Below, one piece after another: positions 1-9,070 of a DNA stretch of 64,000 bases. The stretch comes from Actinophytocola gossypii (lineage in GTDB: Bacteria > Actinomycetota > Actinomycetes > Mycobacteriales > Pseudonocardiaceae). A program made the position numbers and the translations under genes. The notes below the pieces were generated by a model that was not told the DNA's origin, searched no databases, and saw only the letters and a program-made list of their open reading frames with translations. Position 1 is the first letter of the stretch, and each line of letters opens with the position of its first letter. The stretch is taken from the NCBI RefSeq assembly GCF_025165815.1, contig NZ_JAFFZE010000024.1, positions 62,001 through 126,000 on the forward strand, written 5' to 3'.

Positions 1-1
1 C

Positions 2-208
2 AAGATGAGCAAGACGATCGTGGTCGCGCTCGAGGACCGTAAGAAGCACCCGCTCTACGGCAAGGTCATGCGCTCGACGACCAAGGTCAAGGCGCACGAC
101 GAGGAGAACACGGCCGGCATCGGCGACCGCGTGCTGCTGATGGAGACCCGCCCGCTGTCGGCGACCAAGCGGTGGCGGCTGGTGGAGATCTTGGAGAGGG
201 CAAAGTGA
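2..208 (+). CDS. rpsQ: 30S ribosomal protein S17, 5'-truncated by the window edge
   Basis: This is the C-terminal part of S17, a primary 16S rRNA-binding protein of the small subunit. The conserved stretch [20 protein letters not shown] and the ending [15 protein letters not shown] are typical of actinobacterial S17. An ATG occurs at position 5, but the family normally has about 20 further N-terminal residues and the frame stays open to the window edge, so this methionine is probably internal and the gene begins upstream. The stop TGA (206-208) overlaps the GTG of rplN as GTGA, indicating translational coupling in the spc operon. Confidence 0.95.
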   Translation, partial: KMSKTIVVALEDRKKHPLYGKVMRSTTKVKAHDEENTAGIGDRVLLMETRPLSATKRWRLVEILERAK

Positions 209-573
209 TCCAGCAGGAGTCGCGACTGCGCGTCGCCGACAACACGGGTGCGAAGGAGATCCTCTGCATCCGCGTGCTCGGCGGCTCCGCTCGTCGCTAC
301 GCGGGCATCGGCGACATCATCGTCGCCACGGTCAAGGACGCGATCCCGGGCGCCAACGTGAAGAAGGGCGACGTCGTCAAGGCGGTCATCGTCCGCACGG
401 CCAAGGAGAAGCGCCGCCCGGACGGTTCGTACATCCGCTTCGACGAGAACGCCGCCGTGCTGATCAAGCAGGACAACGAGCCCCGCGGGACCCGCATCTT
501 CGGACCGGTCGGTCGCGAACTGCGCGACAAGCGGTTCATGAAGATCATCTCGCTGGCTCCGGAGGTGCTCTGA
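205..573 (+). CDS. rplN: 50S ribosomal protein L14
   Basis: L14 is a core large-subunit protein that also contributes to intersubunit bridges. The product is 122 residues, the exact usual length. It begins [18 protein letters not shown] and carries the family signature around [17 protein letters not shown] longer in-frame start exists at 172, but it would run back into rpsQ and lacks family support. The GTG at 205, overlapping the rpsQ stop, gives the canonical N-terminus. One base separates its stop from the rplX ATG. Confidence 0.97.
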   Translation: MIQQESRLRVADNTGAKEILCIRVLGGSARRYAGIGDIIVATVKDAIPGANVKKGDVVKAVIVRTAKEKRRPDGSYIRFDENAAVLIKQDNEPRGTRIFGPVGRELRDKRFMKIISLAPEVL

Positions 574-574
574 C

Positions 575-910
575 ATGAAGATCAAGAAGGGCGACACGGT
601 CGTCGTCGTCGCGGGCAAGGACAAGGGCGCCAAGGGCAAGGTCATCCAGGCCTACCCGAAGACCGAGCGGATCCTGGTCGAGGGCGTGAACCGGATCAAG
701 AAGCACACCCGGATCAGCCAGAACCAGCGCGGCGCGCAGAGCGGCGGGATCGTCACCCAGGAGGCGTCGATCCACGTCAGCAACGTGATGCTGGTGGTCG
801 ACGGCAACGCGGTCCGGGTCGGCTACGAGATCGACGAGGACGGCAACAAGGTCCGCGTCGCCCGCGGCAAGGCCGGGTTGGACAAGGACGGAAAGGCGAA
901 GCGGGTCTGA
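575..910 (+). CDS. rplX: 50S ribosomal protein L24
   Basis: L24 is an assembly initiator that binds near the 5' end of 23S rRNA. The 111-residue product opens with a KOW motif ([20 protein letters not shown]) and the NRIKKHTR segment typical of the bacterial protein. The C-terminus (about residues 88-111) is a lysine/arginine-rich tail of the sort seen in other actinobacteria. It starts one base after the rplN stop, with the purine-rich end of rplN (GGAGG) serving as ribosome binding site. Confidence 0.97.
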   Translation: MKIKKGDTVVVVAGKDKGAKGKVIQAYPKTERILVEGVNRIKKHTRISQNQRGAQSGGIVTQEASIHVSNVMLVVDGNAVRVGYEIDEDGNKVRVARGKAGLDKDGKAKRV

Positions 911-912
911 TC

Positions 913-1476
913 ATGACTACCGCCGAGAAGATCGCTCCGCGCCTGAAGACGCGGTACCACGAGGAGATCGTGGCCGGTCTGCGGGAGGAGTTCTCCTACG
1001 CCAACGCGATGCAGGTGCCGCGTGTGGTCAAGGCCGTGGTGAACATGGGTGTCGGCGACGCCGCCCGCGACGGCAAGCTCATCGAGGGCGCCGTCCGCGA
1101 CCTGTCGCTGATCACCGGCCAGAAGCCGCAGCTCCGCCGGGCGCGCAAGTCCATCGCGCAGTTCAAGCTGCGCGAGGGCATGCCGATCGGTGCGAAGGTG
1201 ACCCTGCGCAACGACCGGATGTGGGAGTTCCTCGACCGGCTGCTGACGATCGCGCTGCCGCGTATCCGCGACTTCCGCGGTCTGTCGCCGAAGCAGTTCG
1301 ACGGCAACGGCAACTACACGTTCGGCCTCAACGAGCAGTCGATGTTCCACGAGATCAACCCGGACTCGATCGACCGGCAGCGGGGCATGGACATCACCGT
1401 CGTCACCACCGCGATCAACGACGAGGAAGGCCGAGCGCTGCTGCGGCGGCTGGGCTTCCCGTTCAAGGAGAGCTGA
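913..1476 (+). CDS. rplE: 50S ribosomal protein L5
   Basis: L5 binds 5S rRNA and helps build the central protuberance of the 50S subunit. The 187-residue product matches family length. Recognisable blocks are [16 protein letters not shown] near residue 35, the [22 protein letters not shown] region near 70, and [18 protein letters not shown] near 120. It lies two bases after the rplX stop and one base before the next ATG, in standard spc operon order. Confidence 0.97.
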   Translation: MTTAEKIAPRLKTRYHEEIVAGLREEFSYANAMQVPRVVKAVVNMGVGDAARDGKLIEGAVRDLSLITGQKPQLRRARKSIAQFKLREGMPIGAKVTLRNDRMWEFLDRLLTIALPRIRDFRGLSPKQFDGNGNYTFGLNEQSMFHEINPDSIDRQRGMDITVVTTAINDEEGRALLRRLGFPFKES

Positions 1477-1477
1477 C

Positions 1478-1663
1478 ATGGCCAAGAAGGCTTTGGTTCA
1501 CAAGGCCGCGCAGAAGCCGAAGTTCAAGGTCCGGGGTTACACCCGGTGCCAGCGCTGCGGCCGGCCGCGTGCGGTCTTCCGCAAGTTCGGCCTGTGCCGG
1601 GTGTGCCTGCGCGACATGGCGCACCGCGGTCAGCTGCCCGGCGTGAACAAGTCCAGCTGGTAG
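1478..1663 (+). CDS. rpsZ: 30S ribosomal protein S14, zinc-binding (type Z) form
   Basis: This is the short 61-residue S14 paralogue. Four cysteines form a zinc ribbon: C24 and C27 (CQRC) and C40 and C43 (CRVC). The zinc-containing form is usually the housekeeping copy, with a zinc-free paralogue elsewhere used under zinc starvation; no such paralogue is in this window. The gene is followed by a 61-base gap before rpsH, unusual for this tightly packed operon, and that gap contains a nine-codon frame. Confidence 0.96.
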   Translation: MAKKALVHKAAQKPKFKVRGYTRCQRCGRPRAVFRKFGLCRVCLRDMAHRGQLPGVNKSSW

Positions 1664-1698
1664 TAACCACAGGATCGCCAAAGGCCCGCGAGGGAACC

Positions 1699-1728
1699 AT
1701 GGCGAGAAAGGTGCACAGGTCACCATGA
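1699..1728 (+). other. Nine-codon mini-ORF coupled to rpsH
   Basis: In the rpsZ-rpsH gap an ATG at 1699 follows AGGGA and opens a frame reading MARKVHRSP. Its TGA (1726-1728) overlaps the rpsH ATG (1725) as ATGA. This is the arrangement of a coupling or leader peptide that would hand ribosomes to rpsH. Nothing shows that it is translated; it could be chance. A similar bridge precedes rpsE. Confidence 0.35.
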
Positions 1729-2123
1729 CGATGACCGACCCGATCGCAGACTTCTTGACCCGTCTGCGCAACGCGAACTCGGCGTATCACGACGAGGTCG
1801 TTCTGCCCCACTCCAAGCTCAAGGCGAGCATCTCCGAGATCCTGCAGCGCGAGGGCTACATCGCCGGCTACCGCAGCGAGGACGGCGAGAAGGGCAAGAA
1901 CCTCGTCGTCGAGCTGAAGTACGGCCCGAACCGGGAGCGCAGCATCGCGGGCCTGCGCCGGGTGTCCAAGCCGGGTCTGCGGGTGTACGCGAAGTCGACC
2001 AACCTGCCGAAGGTGCTCGGCGGCCTTGGCGTGGCGATCATCTCCACGTCCTCGGGCCTCCTCACCGACCGTCAGGCCGGTAAGCAGCGGATGGGCGGGG
2101 AAGTCCTCGCCTACGTCTGGTGA
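1725..2123 (+). CDS. rpsH: 30S ribosomal protein S8
   Basis: S8 binds the central domain of 16S rRNA, and in other bacteria it also represses the spc operon by binding its mRNA. The product is 132 residues. It starts [18 protein letters not shown] and ends with the conserved block [13 protein letters not shown] followed by GGEVLAYVW. The first ATG (1725) is chosen because MTMTDPIAD is the common actinobacterial N-terminus; a second ATG lies at 1731. The start overlaps the stop of the upstream nine-codon frame. Confidence 0.96.
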   Translation: MTMTDPIADFLTRLRNANSAYHDEVVLPHSKLKASISEILQREGYIAGYRSEDGEKGKNLVVELKYGPNRERSIAGLRRVSKPGLRVYAKSTNLPKVLGGLGVAIISTSSGLLTDRQAGKQRMGGEVLAYVW

Positions 2124-2139
2124 CGGGAGGGAGAGGAAC

Positions 2140-2679
2140 ATGTCTCGCATCGGAAAGCTGCCGATCCCGGTCCCGTCCGGCGTCGAGGTGACGATCAGCG
2201 GCCAGGACATCAGCGTGAAGGGCCCCAAGGGCACCCTGGCGCACACGGTCGCCGAGCCGATCACCGTCGAGCGCGCCGAGGACGGCACGCTCGAGGTCCG
2301 GCGCCCGGACGACGAGCGCCGCAACCGCGCGCTGCACGGCCTGACCAGGACGCTGGTGAACAACCTCGTCGTCGGTGTCACCGACGGCTACGAGAAGAAG
2401 CTCGAGATCCACGGCGTCGGCTACCGCGTGCTGATGAAGGGCACGGACCTGGAGTTCTCGCTCGGCTACAGCCACCCGGTCAAGATCAGCCCGCCGGAGG
2501 GCATCACCTTCACGGTGGAGAGCCCGACGAAGTTCTCCGTCCAGGGGATCGACAAGCAGCGCGTCGGCGAGATCGCCGCCAACATCCGCAAGCTGCGCCG
2601 CCCCGACCCGTACAAGGGCAAGGGCGTGCGCTACGCGGGCGAGAAGATCCGCCGCAAGGTCGGAAAGACGGGTAAGTGA
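2140..2679 (+). CDS. rplF: 50S ribosomal protein L6
   Basis: L6 sits near the factor-binding site of the 50S subunit. The ATG at 2140, preceded by GGGAGGGAGAGG, gives a 179-residue product beginning [15 protein letters not shown], the usual length and N-terminus. The second L6 repeat ends with the signature [20 protein letters not shown]. The frame is open upstream as far as 2026, inside rpsH, but that extension has no family support. Confidence 0.97.
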   Translation: MSRIGKLPIPVPSGVEVTISGQDISVKGPKGTLAHTVAEPITVERAEDGTLEVRRPDDERRNRALHGLTRTLVNNLVVGVTDGYEKKLEIHGVGYRVLMKGTDLEFSLGYSHPVKISPPEGITFTVESPTKFSVQGIDKQRVGEIAANIRKLRRPDPYKGKGVRYAGEKIRRKVGKTGK

Positions 2680-2681
2680 TC

Positions 2682-3077
2682 ATGAGCACCGAAACCAAGC
2701 GGAAGCCCGTCGGCAGGGACATCTCGACCCGGCGCCGGGTGGCCAAGACGAACCGGCACTTCCGGGTCCGCAAGAAGGTCAGCGGCACCGCGGAGCGTCC
2801 GCGCCTGGTGGTCACCAAGTCGTCCCGGCACATGGTCGTCCAGCTGGTCGACGACCTGGTCGGGCACACCCTGGCGTCGGCGTCCACCCTCGAGGCGGAC
2901 GTCCGGGCCATGGACGGCGACAAGAAGGCGCGCGCGGCGAGGGTCGGCGCGCTGGTGGCCGACCGGGCCAAGAGCGCCGGTGTCTCGAAGGTCGTGTTCG
3001 ACCGGGGTGGCAACGACTACCACGGCCGGATCGCGGCCCTCGCCGACGCCGCCCGCGAGGGCGGGTTGGAGTTCTGA
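2682..3077 (+). CDS. rplR: 50S ribosomal protein L18
   Basis: L18 forms the 5S RNP together with L5 and L25. The product has 131 residues with the blocks [20 protein letters not shown] and [20 protein letters not shown]. The ATG at 2682 gives [11 protein letters not shown]; a GTG six bases upstream is in frame but would overlap the rplF stop. The stop TGA (3075-3077) shares its A with an ATG that opens a ten-codon frame leading to rpsE. Confidence 0.96.
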   Translation: MSTETKRKPVGRDISTRRRVAKTNRHFRVRKKVSGTAERPRLVVTKSSRHMVVQLVDDLVGHTLASASTLEADVRAMDGDKKARAARVGALVADRAKSAGVSKVVFDRGGNDYHGRIAALADAAREGGLEF

Positions 3078-3109
3078 TGTACACGCACAAGACGGGAAGG
3101 ATCGCCTGA
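3077..3109 (+). other. Ten-codon mini-ORF bridging rplR and rpsE
   Basis: The sequence TGATG at 3075-3079 joins the rplR stop to an ATG that reads [11 protein letters not shown] second TGATG (3107-3111) then joins its stop to the rpsE ATG. The frame fills the intergenic gap exactly and contains the GGGAAGG ribosome binding site for rpsE. Re-initiating ribosomes could use it as a bridge. Translation is inferred only from the two overlaps. Confidence 0.4.
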
Positions 3110-3753
3110 TGCCGGGACGTTCGCGGCAATTCGGCGGCGGCCAGGGCGGCCAGGGTGGTGACCGCGACAACCGCGGTGACCGCCGGGACCGCAGGGACCG
3201 TCGCGACGGTGGCCGTGGCGGGGCGGCCCAGGACAAGACCCCGCACCTCGAGCGCGTGGTGGCCATCAACCGGGTCGCCAAGGTCGTGAAGGGTGGTCGC
3301 CGGTTCAGCTTCACCGCGCTGGTCGTGGTTGGCGACGGCGACGGCATGGTCGGTGTCGGCTACGGCAAGGCGAAGGAGGTGCCGGCCGCGATCGCCAAGG
3401 GCGTTGAGGAGGCGAAGAAGAACTTCTTCAAGGTCCCGCGGATCGCCGGCACCATCCCGCACCCGATCCAGGGCGAGCGGGCCGCCGGCGTCGTGCTCCT
3501 GCGTCCGGCCAGCGCCGGTACCGGTGTCATCGCCGGTGGCCCGGTGCGTGCCGTGCTGGAGTGCGCCGGCGTGCACGACGTGCTTTCCAAGTCGCTCGGC
3601 AGCGACAACGCGATCAACATCGTGCACGCCACCGTGGCGGCGCTGAAGGGTCTGCAGCGTCCGGAGGAGGTCGCGGCACGCCGCGGCCTGCCGCTGGAGG
3701 ACGTGGCCCCGGCGGGCATGCTGCGGGCGCGGGTCGCCGGTCAGGGGGTGTGA
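3109..3753 (+). CDS. rpsE: 30S ribosomal protein S5
   Basis: S5 acts in decoding fidelity and lines the mRNA entry channel. The 214-residue product begins [14 protein letters not shown] and has a flexible N-terminal segment (about residues 5-40) rich in Gly, Arg and Asp, common in actinobacterial S5. The S5 double-stranded RNA-binding fold follows from [18 protein letters not shown], and the C-terminal domain is typical. ATG 3109 is chosen because it follows GGGAAGG and gives the expected N-terminus; the upstream in-frame extension would lie inside rplR. Confidence 0.96.
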   Translation: MPGRSRQFGGGQGGQGGDRDNRGDRRDRRDRRDGGRGGAAQDKTPHLERVVAINRVAKVVKGGRRFSFTALVVVGDGDGMVGVGYGKAKEVPAAIAKGVEEAKKNFFKVPRIAGTIPHPIQGERAAGVVLLRPASAGTGVIAGGPVRAVLECAGVHDVLSKSLGSDNAINIVHATVAALKGLQRPEEVAARRGLPLEDVAPAGMLRARVAGQGV

Positions 3754-3757
3754 CACC

Positions 3758-3943
3758 ATGGCACAGCTCAAGGTGACGCAGGTCCGGAGCACCATCGGGA
3801 CCAAGCGCAACCACCGTGAGTCGCTGCGGACGCTGGGCCTGAAGGGCATCCGCCAGTCCACCCTCCGGGAGGACACCCCGCAGGTCCGCGGCCTGATCCA
3901 CACGGTTCGCCACCTGGTGACCGTCGAGGAGGTCAACGACTGA
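3758..3943 (+). CDS. rpmD: 50S ribosomal protein L30
   Basis: A 61-residue L30 with the family pattern [20 protein letters not shown] and [16 protein letters not shown]30 binds 23S rRNA and is characteristic of the spc operon between rpsE and rplO. Its stop TGA overlaps the rplO ATG as TGATG at 3941-3945, so the two are probably translated in coupled fashion. Confidence 0.97.
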   Translation: MAQLKVTQVRSTIGTKRNHRESLRTLGLKGIRQSTLREDTPQVRGLIHTVRHLVTVEEVND

Positions 3944-4389
3944 TGGCGATCAAGATCCATCACCTGCGCCCGGCACCGGGGGCCAAGACCGAGAAGACCC
4001 GTGTGGGTCGCGGTGAGGCCTCCGGCAAGGGCAAGACGGCCGGCCGTGGCACGAAGGGCACCAAGGCACGCAAGAACGTGCCGGCGCGCTTCGAGGGCGG
4101 CCAGATGCCGATCCACATGCGGCTGCCCAAGCTGCGCGGCTTCAAGAACCGCTTCCGCACCGAGTACCAGCCGGTGAACGTGGGCGACATCGCCCGCGTC
4201 TTCCCGGACGGCGGCACGGTCGGCGTCGACGAGCTCGTGGCGAACGGCCTGGTCCGCAAGAACCAGCTCGTGAAGGTCCTCGGCAACGGAGACCTGGAGG
4301 GCGTGAAGCTGGACGTCACCGCCCACGCCTTCTCCAAGAGCGCCCAGGAGAAGCTCGGCGCGGCCGGCGGCTCCGCCACCACGCTGTAG
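3943..4389 (+). CDS. rplO: 50S ribosomal protein L15
   Basis: L15 is an rRNA-binding protein needed late in 50S assembly. The 148-residue product has the basic glycine-rich N-terminal part ([19 protein letters not shown]) and the [18 protein letters not shown] motif. In many bacteria secY follows directly. Here a strong hairpin terminator follows after 13 bases, and another gene intervenes before secY, so the ribosomal protein transcript probably ends here. Confidence 0.97.
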   Translation: MAIKIHHLRPAPGAKTEKTRVGRGEASGKGKTAGRGTKGTKARKNVPARFEGGQMPIHMRLPKLRGFKNRFRTEYQPVNVGDIARVFPDGGTVGVDELVANGLVRKNQLVKVLGNGDLEGVKLDVTAHAFSKSAQEKLGAAGGSATTL

Positions 4390-4402
4390 GCACGCTCCAC
4401 CC

Positions 4403-4438
4403 CGAACGGCCGGCAGGGACCCCCCTGCCGGCCGTTCG
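4403..4438 (+). terminator. Strong hairpin terminator after rplO
   Basis: A perfect 16-bp inverted repeat (4403-4418 pairing with 4423-4438) closes a four-base loop 13 bases after the rplO stop. The stem arms are CGAACGGCCGGCAGGG and its complement. There is no T-run, which is common for actinobacterial terminators. It separates the ribosomal protein operon from the membrane protein gene and secY. Confidence 0.8.
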
Positions 4439-4483
4439 TGCGTCCACTTCCCGACGTTTCCGCCACCTGGGATGATCGGTGGT

Positions 4484-5272
4484 ATGCACGCCATGGCAGG
4501 CGCGGGACGGCTCCGGGGGCTCGCGATCCTGGGGACGGTCGCCGCGGGGTTGCTCGTCCTCGTCTCGACGTTCGTGAACGTGTTCACCCTCGAGCTGTCG
4601 GTTTCGGGGAGCAACATGGAGGCGACCGTTCACCTGACGAACTGGGGTGTCGAGACCACCGTCGGCTCCGAAATCGCCCCGAACCTGCTCCTCGCGCCGC
4701 ACACCGGGTATCCGCTGATGTTCTGCGCGGCCGTTCTGCTCGGCGCGGCGATCGTGTCCGCGACGGCGCGGAGTTCGGCCGCGACCAGGGTGGCCGGTCT
4801 GCTGAGCGCGGTGGGTGCCGCGTTCCTCGCCGGCGTCGTGTGGTCGGTGGTGCTGATGGCGTCGCGCCTCAGCGAGATGTTCGACTTCCTGCCCCCCACG
4901 GACGACCGAACGGTCAGCACGTCCGCGGCGCCGGGCCTGTGGTTGCTGGGCGGCGCGGTCGGGCTGGCGCTCGGCGCCGCCGTGGCCGCCTTCCTGCGTG
5001 GGCGCGAGGAGCCCGTCCTGCCGGAGGCCGACCTGGCCACCCCGCCGATGGGTTTCGCCGTTCAGTCGCCTGACCAGGGGGAACCGGTGAGTCAGCCGGT
5101 CCAGGACAGCCCGCGGCCGGACGTCGAGGTGCCGGAGCAGCCGTACGTCCGGCACGCCGTCGACGTTCCGCCGCCACCCACCGGACTGGCCCCGCTCGCC
5201 GGTCCGGCGACGTCCGGGGCGGAGCCGAGCGCGGGAAGCGAATCGGCCGACCGGCCCAACGACGGTCCATAA
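4484..5272 (+). CDS. Multi-pass membrane protein of unknown function between rplO and secY
   Basis: I do not recognise a named family. The ATG at 4484 gives 262 residues; ATGs at 4472 and 4493 are alternatives. Four hydrophobic stretches are visible: near the N-terminus (LAILGTVAAGLLVLVSTFV), then GYPLMFCAAVLLGAAIV, VAGLLSAVGAAFLAGVVWSV and LWLLGGAVGLALGAAVAAFL. A long hydrophilic Pro/Glu/Ser-rich C-terminal tail of about 85 residues follows, probably cytoplasmic. GATGAT at 4471-4476, seven bases before 4484, would serve as a -10 element for a leaderless transcript and supports that start. Its position next to the secY translocon gene could hint at a link to membrane biogenesis, but this is only contextual. 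Confidence 0.75.
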   Translation: MHAMAGAGRLRGLAILGTVAAGLLVLVSTFVNVFTLELSVSGSNMEATVHLTNWGVETTVGSEIAPNLLLAPHTGYPLMFCAAVLLGAAIVSATARSSAATRVAGLLSAVGAAFLAGVVWSVVLMASRLSEMFDFLPPTDDRTVSTSAAPGLWLLGGAVGLALGAAVAAFLRGREEPVLPEADLATPPMGFAVQSPDQGEPVSQPVQDSPRPDVEVPEQPYVRHAVDVPPPPTGLAPLAGPATSGAEPSAGSESADRPNDGP

Positions 5273-5295
5273 CCGCCGGGGGGTGCAAGCGCCCC

Positions 5296-5436
5296 TTGTC
5301 GTGCTGTTAAAGTCGGGACACGCTTCGGGAGGTCTGCCGCCCGAAGCGGTTCTGGTCTGCCAGCACCCTGGCGTCCAGTCCAAGTTTCGGCCGGGGTAAC
5401 GACCGGCAAAGCCGATCACCGGCCAGAGCGCCGGTG
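5296..5436 (+). promoter_or_regulatory. Putative secY promoter and structured leader
   Basis: The 183-base gap before secY holds two hairpins. The first pairs CGCTTCGGG (5321-5329) with 5340-5348. The second pairs CACCGGC (5417-5423) with 5430-5436 and ends six bases before the GAGGAGGT ribosome binding site. TTGTCG (5296-5301) and CACGCT (5319-5324) are 17 bases apart and could be -35 and -10 elements, though the -10 is poor. The second hairpin is placed where it could affect ribosome access. Confidence 0.35.
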
Positions 5437-5455
5437 ACTCCGAGGAGGTCCTTGC

Positions 5456-6757
5456 GTGCTCAGCGCCTTCCGCTCGGCTCTCGCGACGCCGGACCTGCGC
5501 CGCAAGATCCTGTTCGTCCTCGGAATCGTCGCGGTCTACCGGGTGGGCGCGATGCTGCCCTCGCCGGGTGTGTCGTACCCGAACATCCAGAAGTGCATCG
5601 AGGGTGTCGACAACCAGAGCATCTACCAGCTGCTGAACCTGTTCAGCGGTGGTGCGCTGTTGCAGCTGTCGGTGTTCGCGCTGGGGATCATGCCCTACAT
5701 CACCGCGAGCATCATCATCCAGCTGCTGCGCGTGGTCATCCCCCGATTCGAGCAGCTGCACAAGGAGGGCCAGTCCGGGCAGGCCAAGCTCACGCAGTAC
5801 ACGCGCTACCTGACCATCGGTCTTGGCGTGCTGCAGGCCACCGGCATCGTGGCCATGGCCGATCGCGGCCAGCTGTTCGGCGAGTGCCCGGACCCGGTCA
5901 TCCCGGACAGCACGGTGTTCACGCTGGCGATCATCGTCCTCACGATGACGGCGGGCACCGCGCTGATCATGTGGTTCGGTGAGCTGATCACCGAGCGCGG
6001 CATCGGCAACGGCATGTCCCTGCTGATCTTCGTCAACATCGCGGCCCGCATCCCGGCGGAGGGTGGCAACATCCTGCAGAACGCCGGCGGGCTCGTGTTC
6101 GGCATCGTCTGCCTGTTCGGACTGTTGATCATCGTCGCCGTTGTGTTCCTCGAGCAGGGCCAGCGCCGCATTCCGGTGCAGTACGCCAAGCGCATGGTCG
6201 GCCGTCGGATGTACGGCGGCACCTCGACCTACCTGCCGATGAAGGTCAACCAGGCCGGCGTCATCCCGATCATCTTCGCGTCGTCGCTGCTGTACCTGCC
6301 CGACCTGATCACCCGCCTGGCCGGCGACACGAACAGCTGGTGGGCACGCTTCGTCGCCGACCACCTGACCAGCCAGAGCGACTGGGTGCACATCGCGTTC
6401 TACTTCGCGATGATCATCTTCTTCACTTACTTCTACATCAGCATCCAGTTCAACCCGAACGAGCGTGCTGACGACATGAAGCGGTACGGCGGCTTCATCC
6501 CAGGTATCCGGCCGGGCCGTCCGACGGCCGAGTACCTCAGCTTCGTGCTGAGCCGGATCACCCTGCCCGGGTCGATCTACCTCGGCATCATCGCCGTGCT
6601 GCCGAACTTCTTCCTGGACCTCACCGGCGACGGTCAGAACCAGAACTTCCCCTTCGGCGGAGCCGCCGTACTGATCATGGTTGGCGTTGGTCTCGACACC
6701 GTGAAGCAGATCGAGAGCCAGCTGATGCAGCGCAACTACGAAGGGTTCCTCAAGTGA
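5456..6757 (+). CDS. secY: Preprotein translocase subunit SecY
   Basis: SecY is the channel-forming subunit of the SecYEG translocon in the cytoplasmic membrane. The 433-residue product has ten hydrophobic segments and the signatures [20 protein letters not shown] (TM2) and [12 protein letters not shown] (TM4-5), as well as the C-terminal [20 protein letters not shown]. Start is GTG at 5456, seven bases after GAGGAGGT. It is separated from the ribosomal genes by a terminator and another gene, so it likely has its own promoter. Its stop overlaps the adk start (GTGA), forming a secY-adk-map unit. Confidence 0.98.
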   Translation: MLSAFRSALATPDLRRKILFVLGIVAVYRVGAMLPSPGVSYPNIQKCIEGVDNQSIYQLLNLFSGGALLQLSVFALGIMPYITASIIIQLLRVVIPRFEQLHKEGQSGQAKLTQYTRYLTIGLGVLQATGIVAMADRGQLFGECPDPVIPDSTVFTLAIIVLTMTAGTALIMWFGELITERGIGNGMSLLIFVNIAARIPAEGGNILQNAGGLVFGIVCLFGLLIIVAVVFLEQGQRRIPVQYAKRMVGRRMYGGTSTYLPMKVNQAGVIPIIFASSLLYLPDLITRLAGDTNSWWARFVADHLTSQSDWVHIAFYFAMIIFFTYFYISIQFNPNERADDMKRYGGFIPGIRPGRPTAEYLSFVLSRITLPGSIYLGIIAVLPNFFLDLTGDGQNQNFPFGGAAVLIMVGVGLDTVKQIESQLMQRNYEGFLK

Positions 6758-7314
6758 CACGTCTTCTCCTCGTTGGTCCGCCGGGTGCGGGCAAGGGCAC
6801 CCAGGCAGCCGTGCTGAGCGAGAAGCTGTCCATCCCGCACATCTCCACCGGGGACCTCTTCCGGGCGCACATCGACAACCGGACCGAGCTGGGCGTCAGC
6901 GTCAAGCAGATCCTCGACTCCGGCCGACTGGTGCCGGACGAGGTGACCAACCAGCTGGTGATCGAGCGGCTGGGCGAGCCGGACACCGACGCCGGCTTCC
7001 TGCTCGACGGCTACCCGCGCAACGTGGTCCAGGCCGACGTGCTCGGCAAGTACCTCGCCGACGTGGACAAGAAGCTCGACGCCGTCGTGCAGCTGCACGT
7101 CGACGAGGAGGTCGTGGTCGGCCGGCTGCTCTCCCGCGGCCGCGCCGACGACACCGAGGACGTCATCCGGCACCGGCAGGGCGTGTACCGCTCGGAGACC
7201 GCGCCGCTGCTCGACTACTACCGCGACATCCTGGTCACGGTGGACGGGGTCGGCGGCGTCGAGGAGGTCACCGAGCGGGTGCTGACGGCCCTGCGCGCCC
7301 CGGACCGGACGTGA
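6754..7314 (+). CDS. adk: Adenylate kinase
   Basis: This enzyme catalyses reversible phosphoryl transfer between ATP and AMP. Residues 8-16 form the P-loop (GPPGAGKGT), followed by the AMP-binding [10 protein letters not shown] and FLLDGYPRN segments. At 186 residues it is the short form: the usual zinc-binding LID domain is reduced to the loop around [15 protein letters not shown] 6754 overlaps the secY stop, and the gene's own stop overlaps the possible GTG start of map, so all three are probably translationally coupled. Confidence 0.98.
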   Translation: MTRLLLVGPPGAGKGTQAAVLSEKLSIPHISTGDLFRAHIDNRTELGVSVKQILDSGRLVPDEVTNQLVIERLGEPDTDAGFLLDGYPRNVVQADVLGKYLADVDKKLDAVVQLHVDEEVVVGRLLSRGRADDTEDVIRHRQGVYRSETAPLLDYYRDILVTVDGVGGVEEVTERVLTALRAPDRT

Positions 7315-8117
7315 CCCGTGGTGGGCTGCTCAGCAGGCTGCGCGGTCGCATGATCGAGTTGAAGTCACCCGCGGAGCTGGACGCGATGCGGGCGGCGGGC
7401 CGCGTCGTCGCGAGCGCCCTGGCGAACGTCACCTCGGCCGTCCGCGCCGGCGTGACCACCGCCGACCTGGACGAAATCGCCGAACAGACGATCCGCGACG
7501 CCGGTGCGGTCCCGAGCTTCAAGGGCTACCGAGGCTTCCCCGCCAGCATCTGCGCGTCGGTCAACCACCAGATCGTCCACGGCATCCCCAGCCCCGACCA
7601 GGTACTCGCCGACGGCGACCTGATCTCGGTCGACTGCGGCGCCATCCTCGACGACTGGCACGGCGACTCGGCGGTGACCCTGTTCGTCGGCGAGCCCGCC
7701 AAGGCCGACCAGCTGCTCTCCGACGCGACCCGCGCCGCGATGGAGGCCGGCATCGCCGCGGTCCGCCCCGACGCCCGCCTGACCGACATCTCGCACGCCG
7801 TGGAAACCGCCGTCCACGCGGCGGAACGGGCCGACGGCCGCCGCTACGGCATCATCCGCGAGTACGGCGGCCACGGCATCGGCCGGGCGATGCACATGGA
7901 GCCGTTCCTGCCGAACCACGGCAAGCCGGGCCGAGGCCCCCGCCTGCGGGTCGGGATGGCCATCGCCATCGAACCCATGCTCACTCTGGGTGGCGAGGAG
8001 AACGAGGAGCTGGAGGACGGCTGGACGGTCGTCACCGCCGACGGCTCCCGCGCGGCGCACTGGGAGCACACCGTCGCGGTCACCGACGACGGCCCCTGGG
8101 TCCTCACCGCGCCCTGA
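7311..8117 (+). CDS. map: Methionine aminopeptidase, type I
   Basis: Removes the initiator methionine from nascent proteins. The product shows the pita-bread fold markers: [18 protein letters not shown] with the two metal-binding aspartates, the His ligand in [13 protein letters not shown], and the glutamates in AIEPML and the C-terminal WEHTVAV. GTG 7311 overlaps the adk stop as GTGA and gives 268 residues. ATG 7350 ([17 protein letters not shown]) gives 255 residues, closer to usual length, so either start is possible. The gene ends the secY transcription unit; an unrelated regulator follows. Confidence 0.96.
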   Translation: MTRGGLLSRLRGRMIELKSPAELDAMRAAGRVVASALANVTSAVRAGVTTADLDEIAEQTIRDAGAVPSFKGYRGFPASICASVNHQIVHGIPSPDQVLADGDLISVDCGAILDDWHGDSAVTLFVGEPAKADQLLSDATRAAMEAGIAAVRPDARLTDISHAVETAVHAAERADGRRYGIIREYGGHGIGRAMHMEPFLPNHGKPGRGPRLRVGMAIAIEPMLTLGGEENEELEDGWTVVTADGSRAAHWEHTVAVTDDGPWVLTAP

Positions 8118-8197
8118 ATCGCATTGCGCGCCCCGCAAGGCTGCGTCGATCGGGTGGACTTCCGGTGGCGTGCCTCGTGTGCGGGTTTCTGCGGGGC

Positions 8198-8203
8198 TAG
8201 CGT
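8198..8203 (+). promoter_or_regulatory. -10 element for leaderless XRE gene
   Basis: TAGCGT lies six bases before the ATG at 8210, the geometry expected when transcription starts at the first base of the start codon. No Shine-Dalgarno sequence and no convincing -35 hexamer are visible. Confidence 0.5.
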
Positions 8204-8209
8204 GCGCGT

Positions 8210-9070
8210 ATGGGACAAGTGATGGGACCCGCGCAGGTCCGCGAAGTGGCCGACGAGCTGCGCACACACCGCGAGGACATGGAGATCCCGGCGCACGTGC
8301 TGGCGGACCGGCTGGGCTGGTCGCCGAGCAAGATCTCCCGGGTGGAGAACGGCCTGGCGCCGATCAGCGAGATCGACGTGGTGCGCTACGGCGCGCACTG
8401 CGGCATGCGAGCGCACGAGATCGAAGCACTGCTCGACATGTGCCGCGACCCGGGCGCACCCGGCTTCTGGATGTCGAAACGCTCGAGCACGTTGATCTTC
8501 CACGAGACCCAGGCCGACTCGTCGACGAGCTACAACCCGCTGGTCGTGCCGGGCATGCTGCAGACACAGGAGTACGCCGCCGAACTCATCGGAGACGGCA
8601 GCCCGTGGCTGGTGAACCTGCGGATGGAGCGTCAGCGGCTGCTGAGCGATCGACCGTTCGAGTTCTTCATTCACGAGCAGGCGCTGCGGCTCCCGGTGGG
8701 CGGCAACCGGGTGATGAACGAGCAGTTGCTCAAGCTGGTGTTGGTCGCCGGGCGACCGTCGATCACCGTTCGGGTGGTGCCATCGTCGCTGGGAGCGCGT
8801 TCGGTGCACGGTGGCTCGTTCGTGCTGTTCCACTACGAAAGCCACAAGCCACTGGTCTACCTGGAGCACGGGAAGATGGGCTTCTTCTTGGAGGATCAGG
8901 AGTGCGTGGACTCGTTCCGCCTGCTGCGAGACCGGCTCGGAGAGATGGCGTTGAGTAGAGGAGAATCGAGGGAGATGCTCGCCGCCCTGGCGAGCGAGTT
9001 CGACCGACCGGAGGTCTCTCCCGATGCTCCTGAGCACCTGGCGGAAGAGCAGTCACAGCGAGGCACCTGA
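8210..9070 (+). CDS. XRE-family transcriptional regulator with DUF5753 domain
   Basis: A 286-residue protein with an N-terminal helix-turn-helix (about residues 12-70, including [18 protein letters not shown]) and a C-terminal DUF5753-type domain starting near [16 protein letters not shown]. These paired regulators are very abundant in filamentous actinomycetes, where they accompany small DUF397 proteins, sometimes in developmental control. The DUF397 partner here overlaps the 3' end by 47 bases. The pair sits between map and infA, splitting what is a continuous ribosomal gene run in many actinobacteria. Target genes are unknown; autoregulation is a guess. Confidence 0.93.
   Translation: MGQVMGPAQVREVADELRTHREDMEIPAHVLADRLGWSPSKISRVENGLAPISEIDVVRYGAHCGMRAHEIEALLDMCRDPGAPGFWMSKRSSTLIFHETQADSSTSYNPLVVPGMLQTQEYAAELIGDGSPWLVNLRMERQRLLSDRPFEFFIHEQALRLPVGGNRVMNEQLLKLVLVAGRPSITVRVVPSSLGARSVHGGSFVLFHYESHKPLVYLEHGKMGFFLEDQECVDSFRLLRDRLGEMALSRGESREMLAALASEFDRPEVSPDAPEHLAEEQSQRGT

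Noticed and set aside
4316-6760. 814-codon minus-strand open frame opposite secY and rplO
   Set aside because: It is the antisense shadow of recognisable genes on the plus strand and shows no family similarity. The high GC content makes such shadows common throughout the window.
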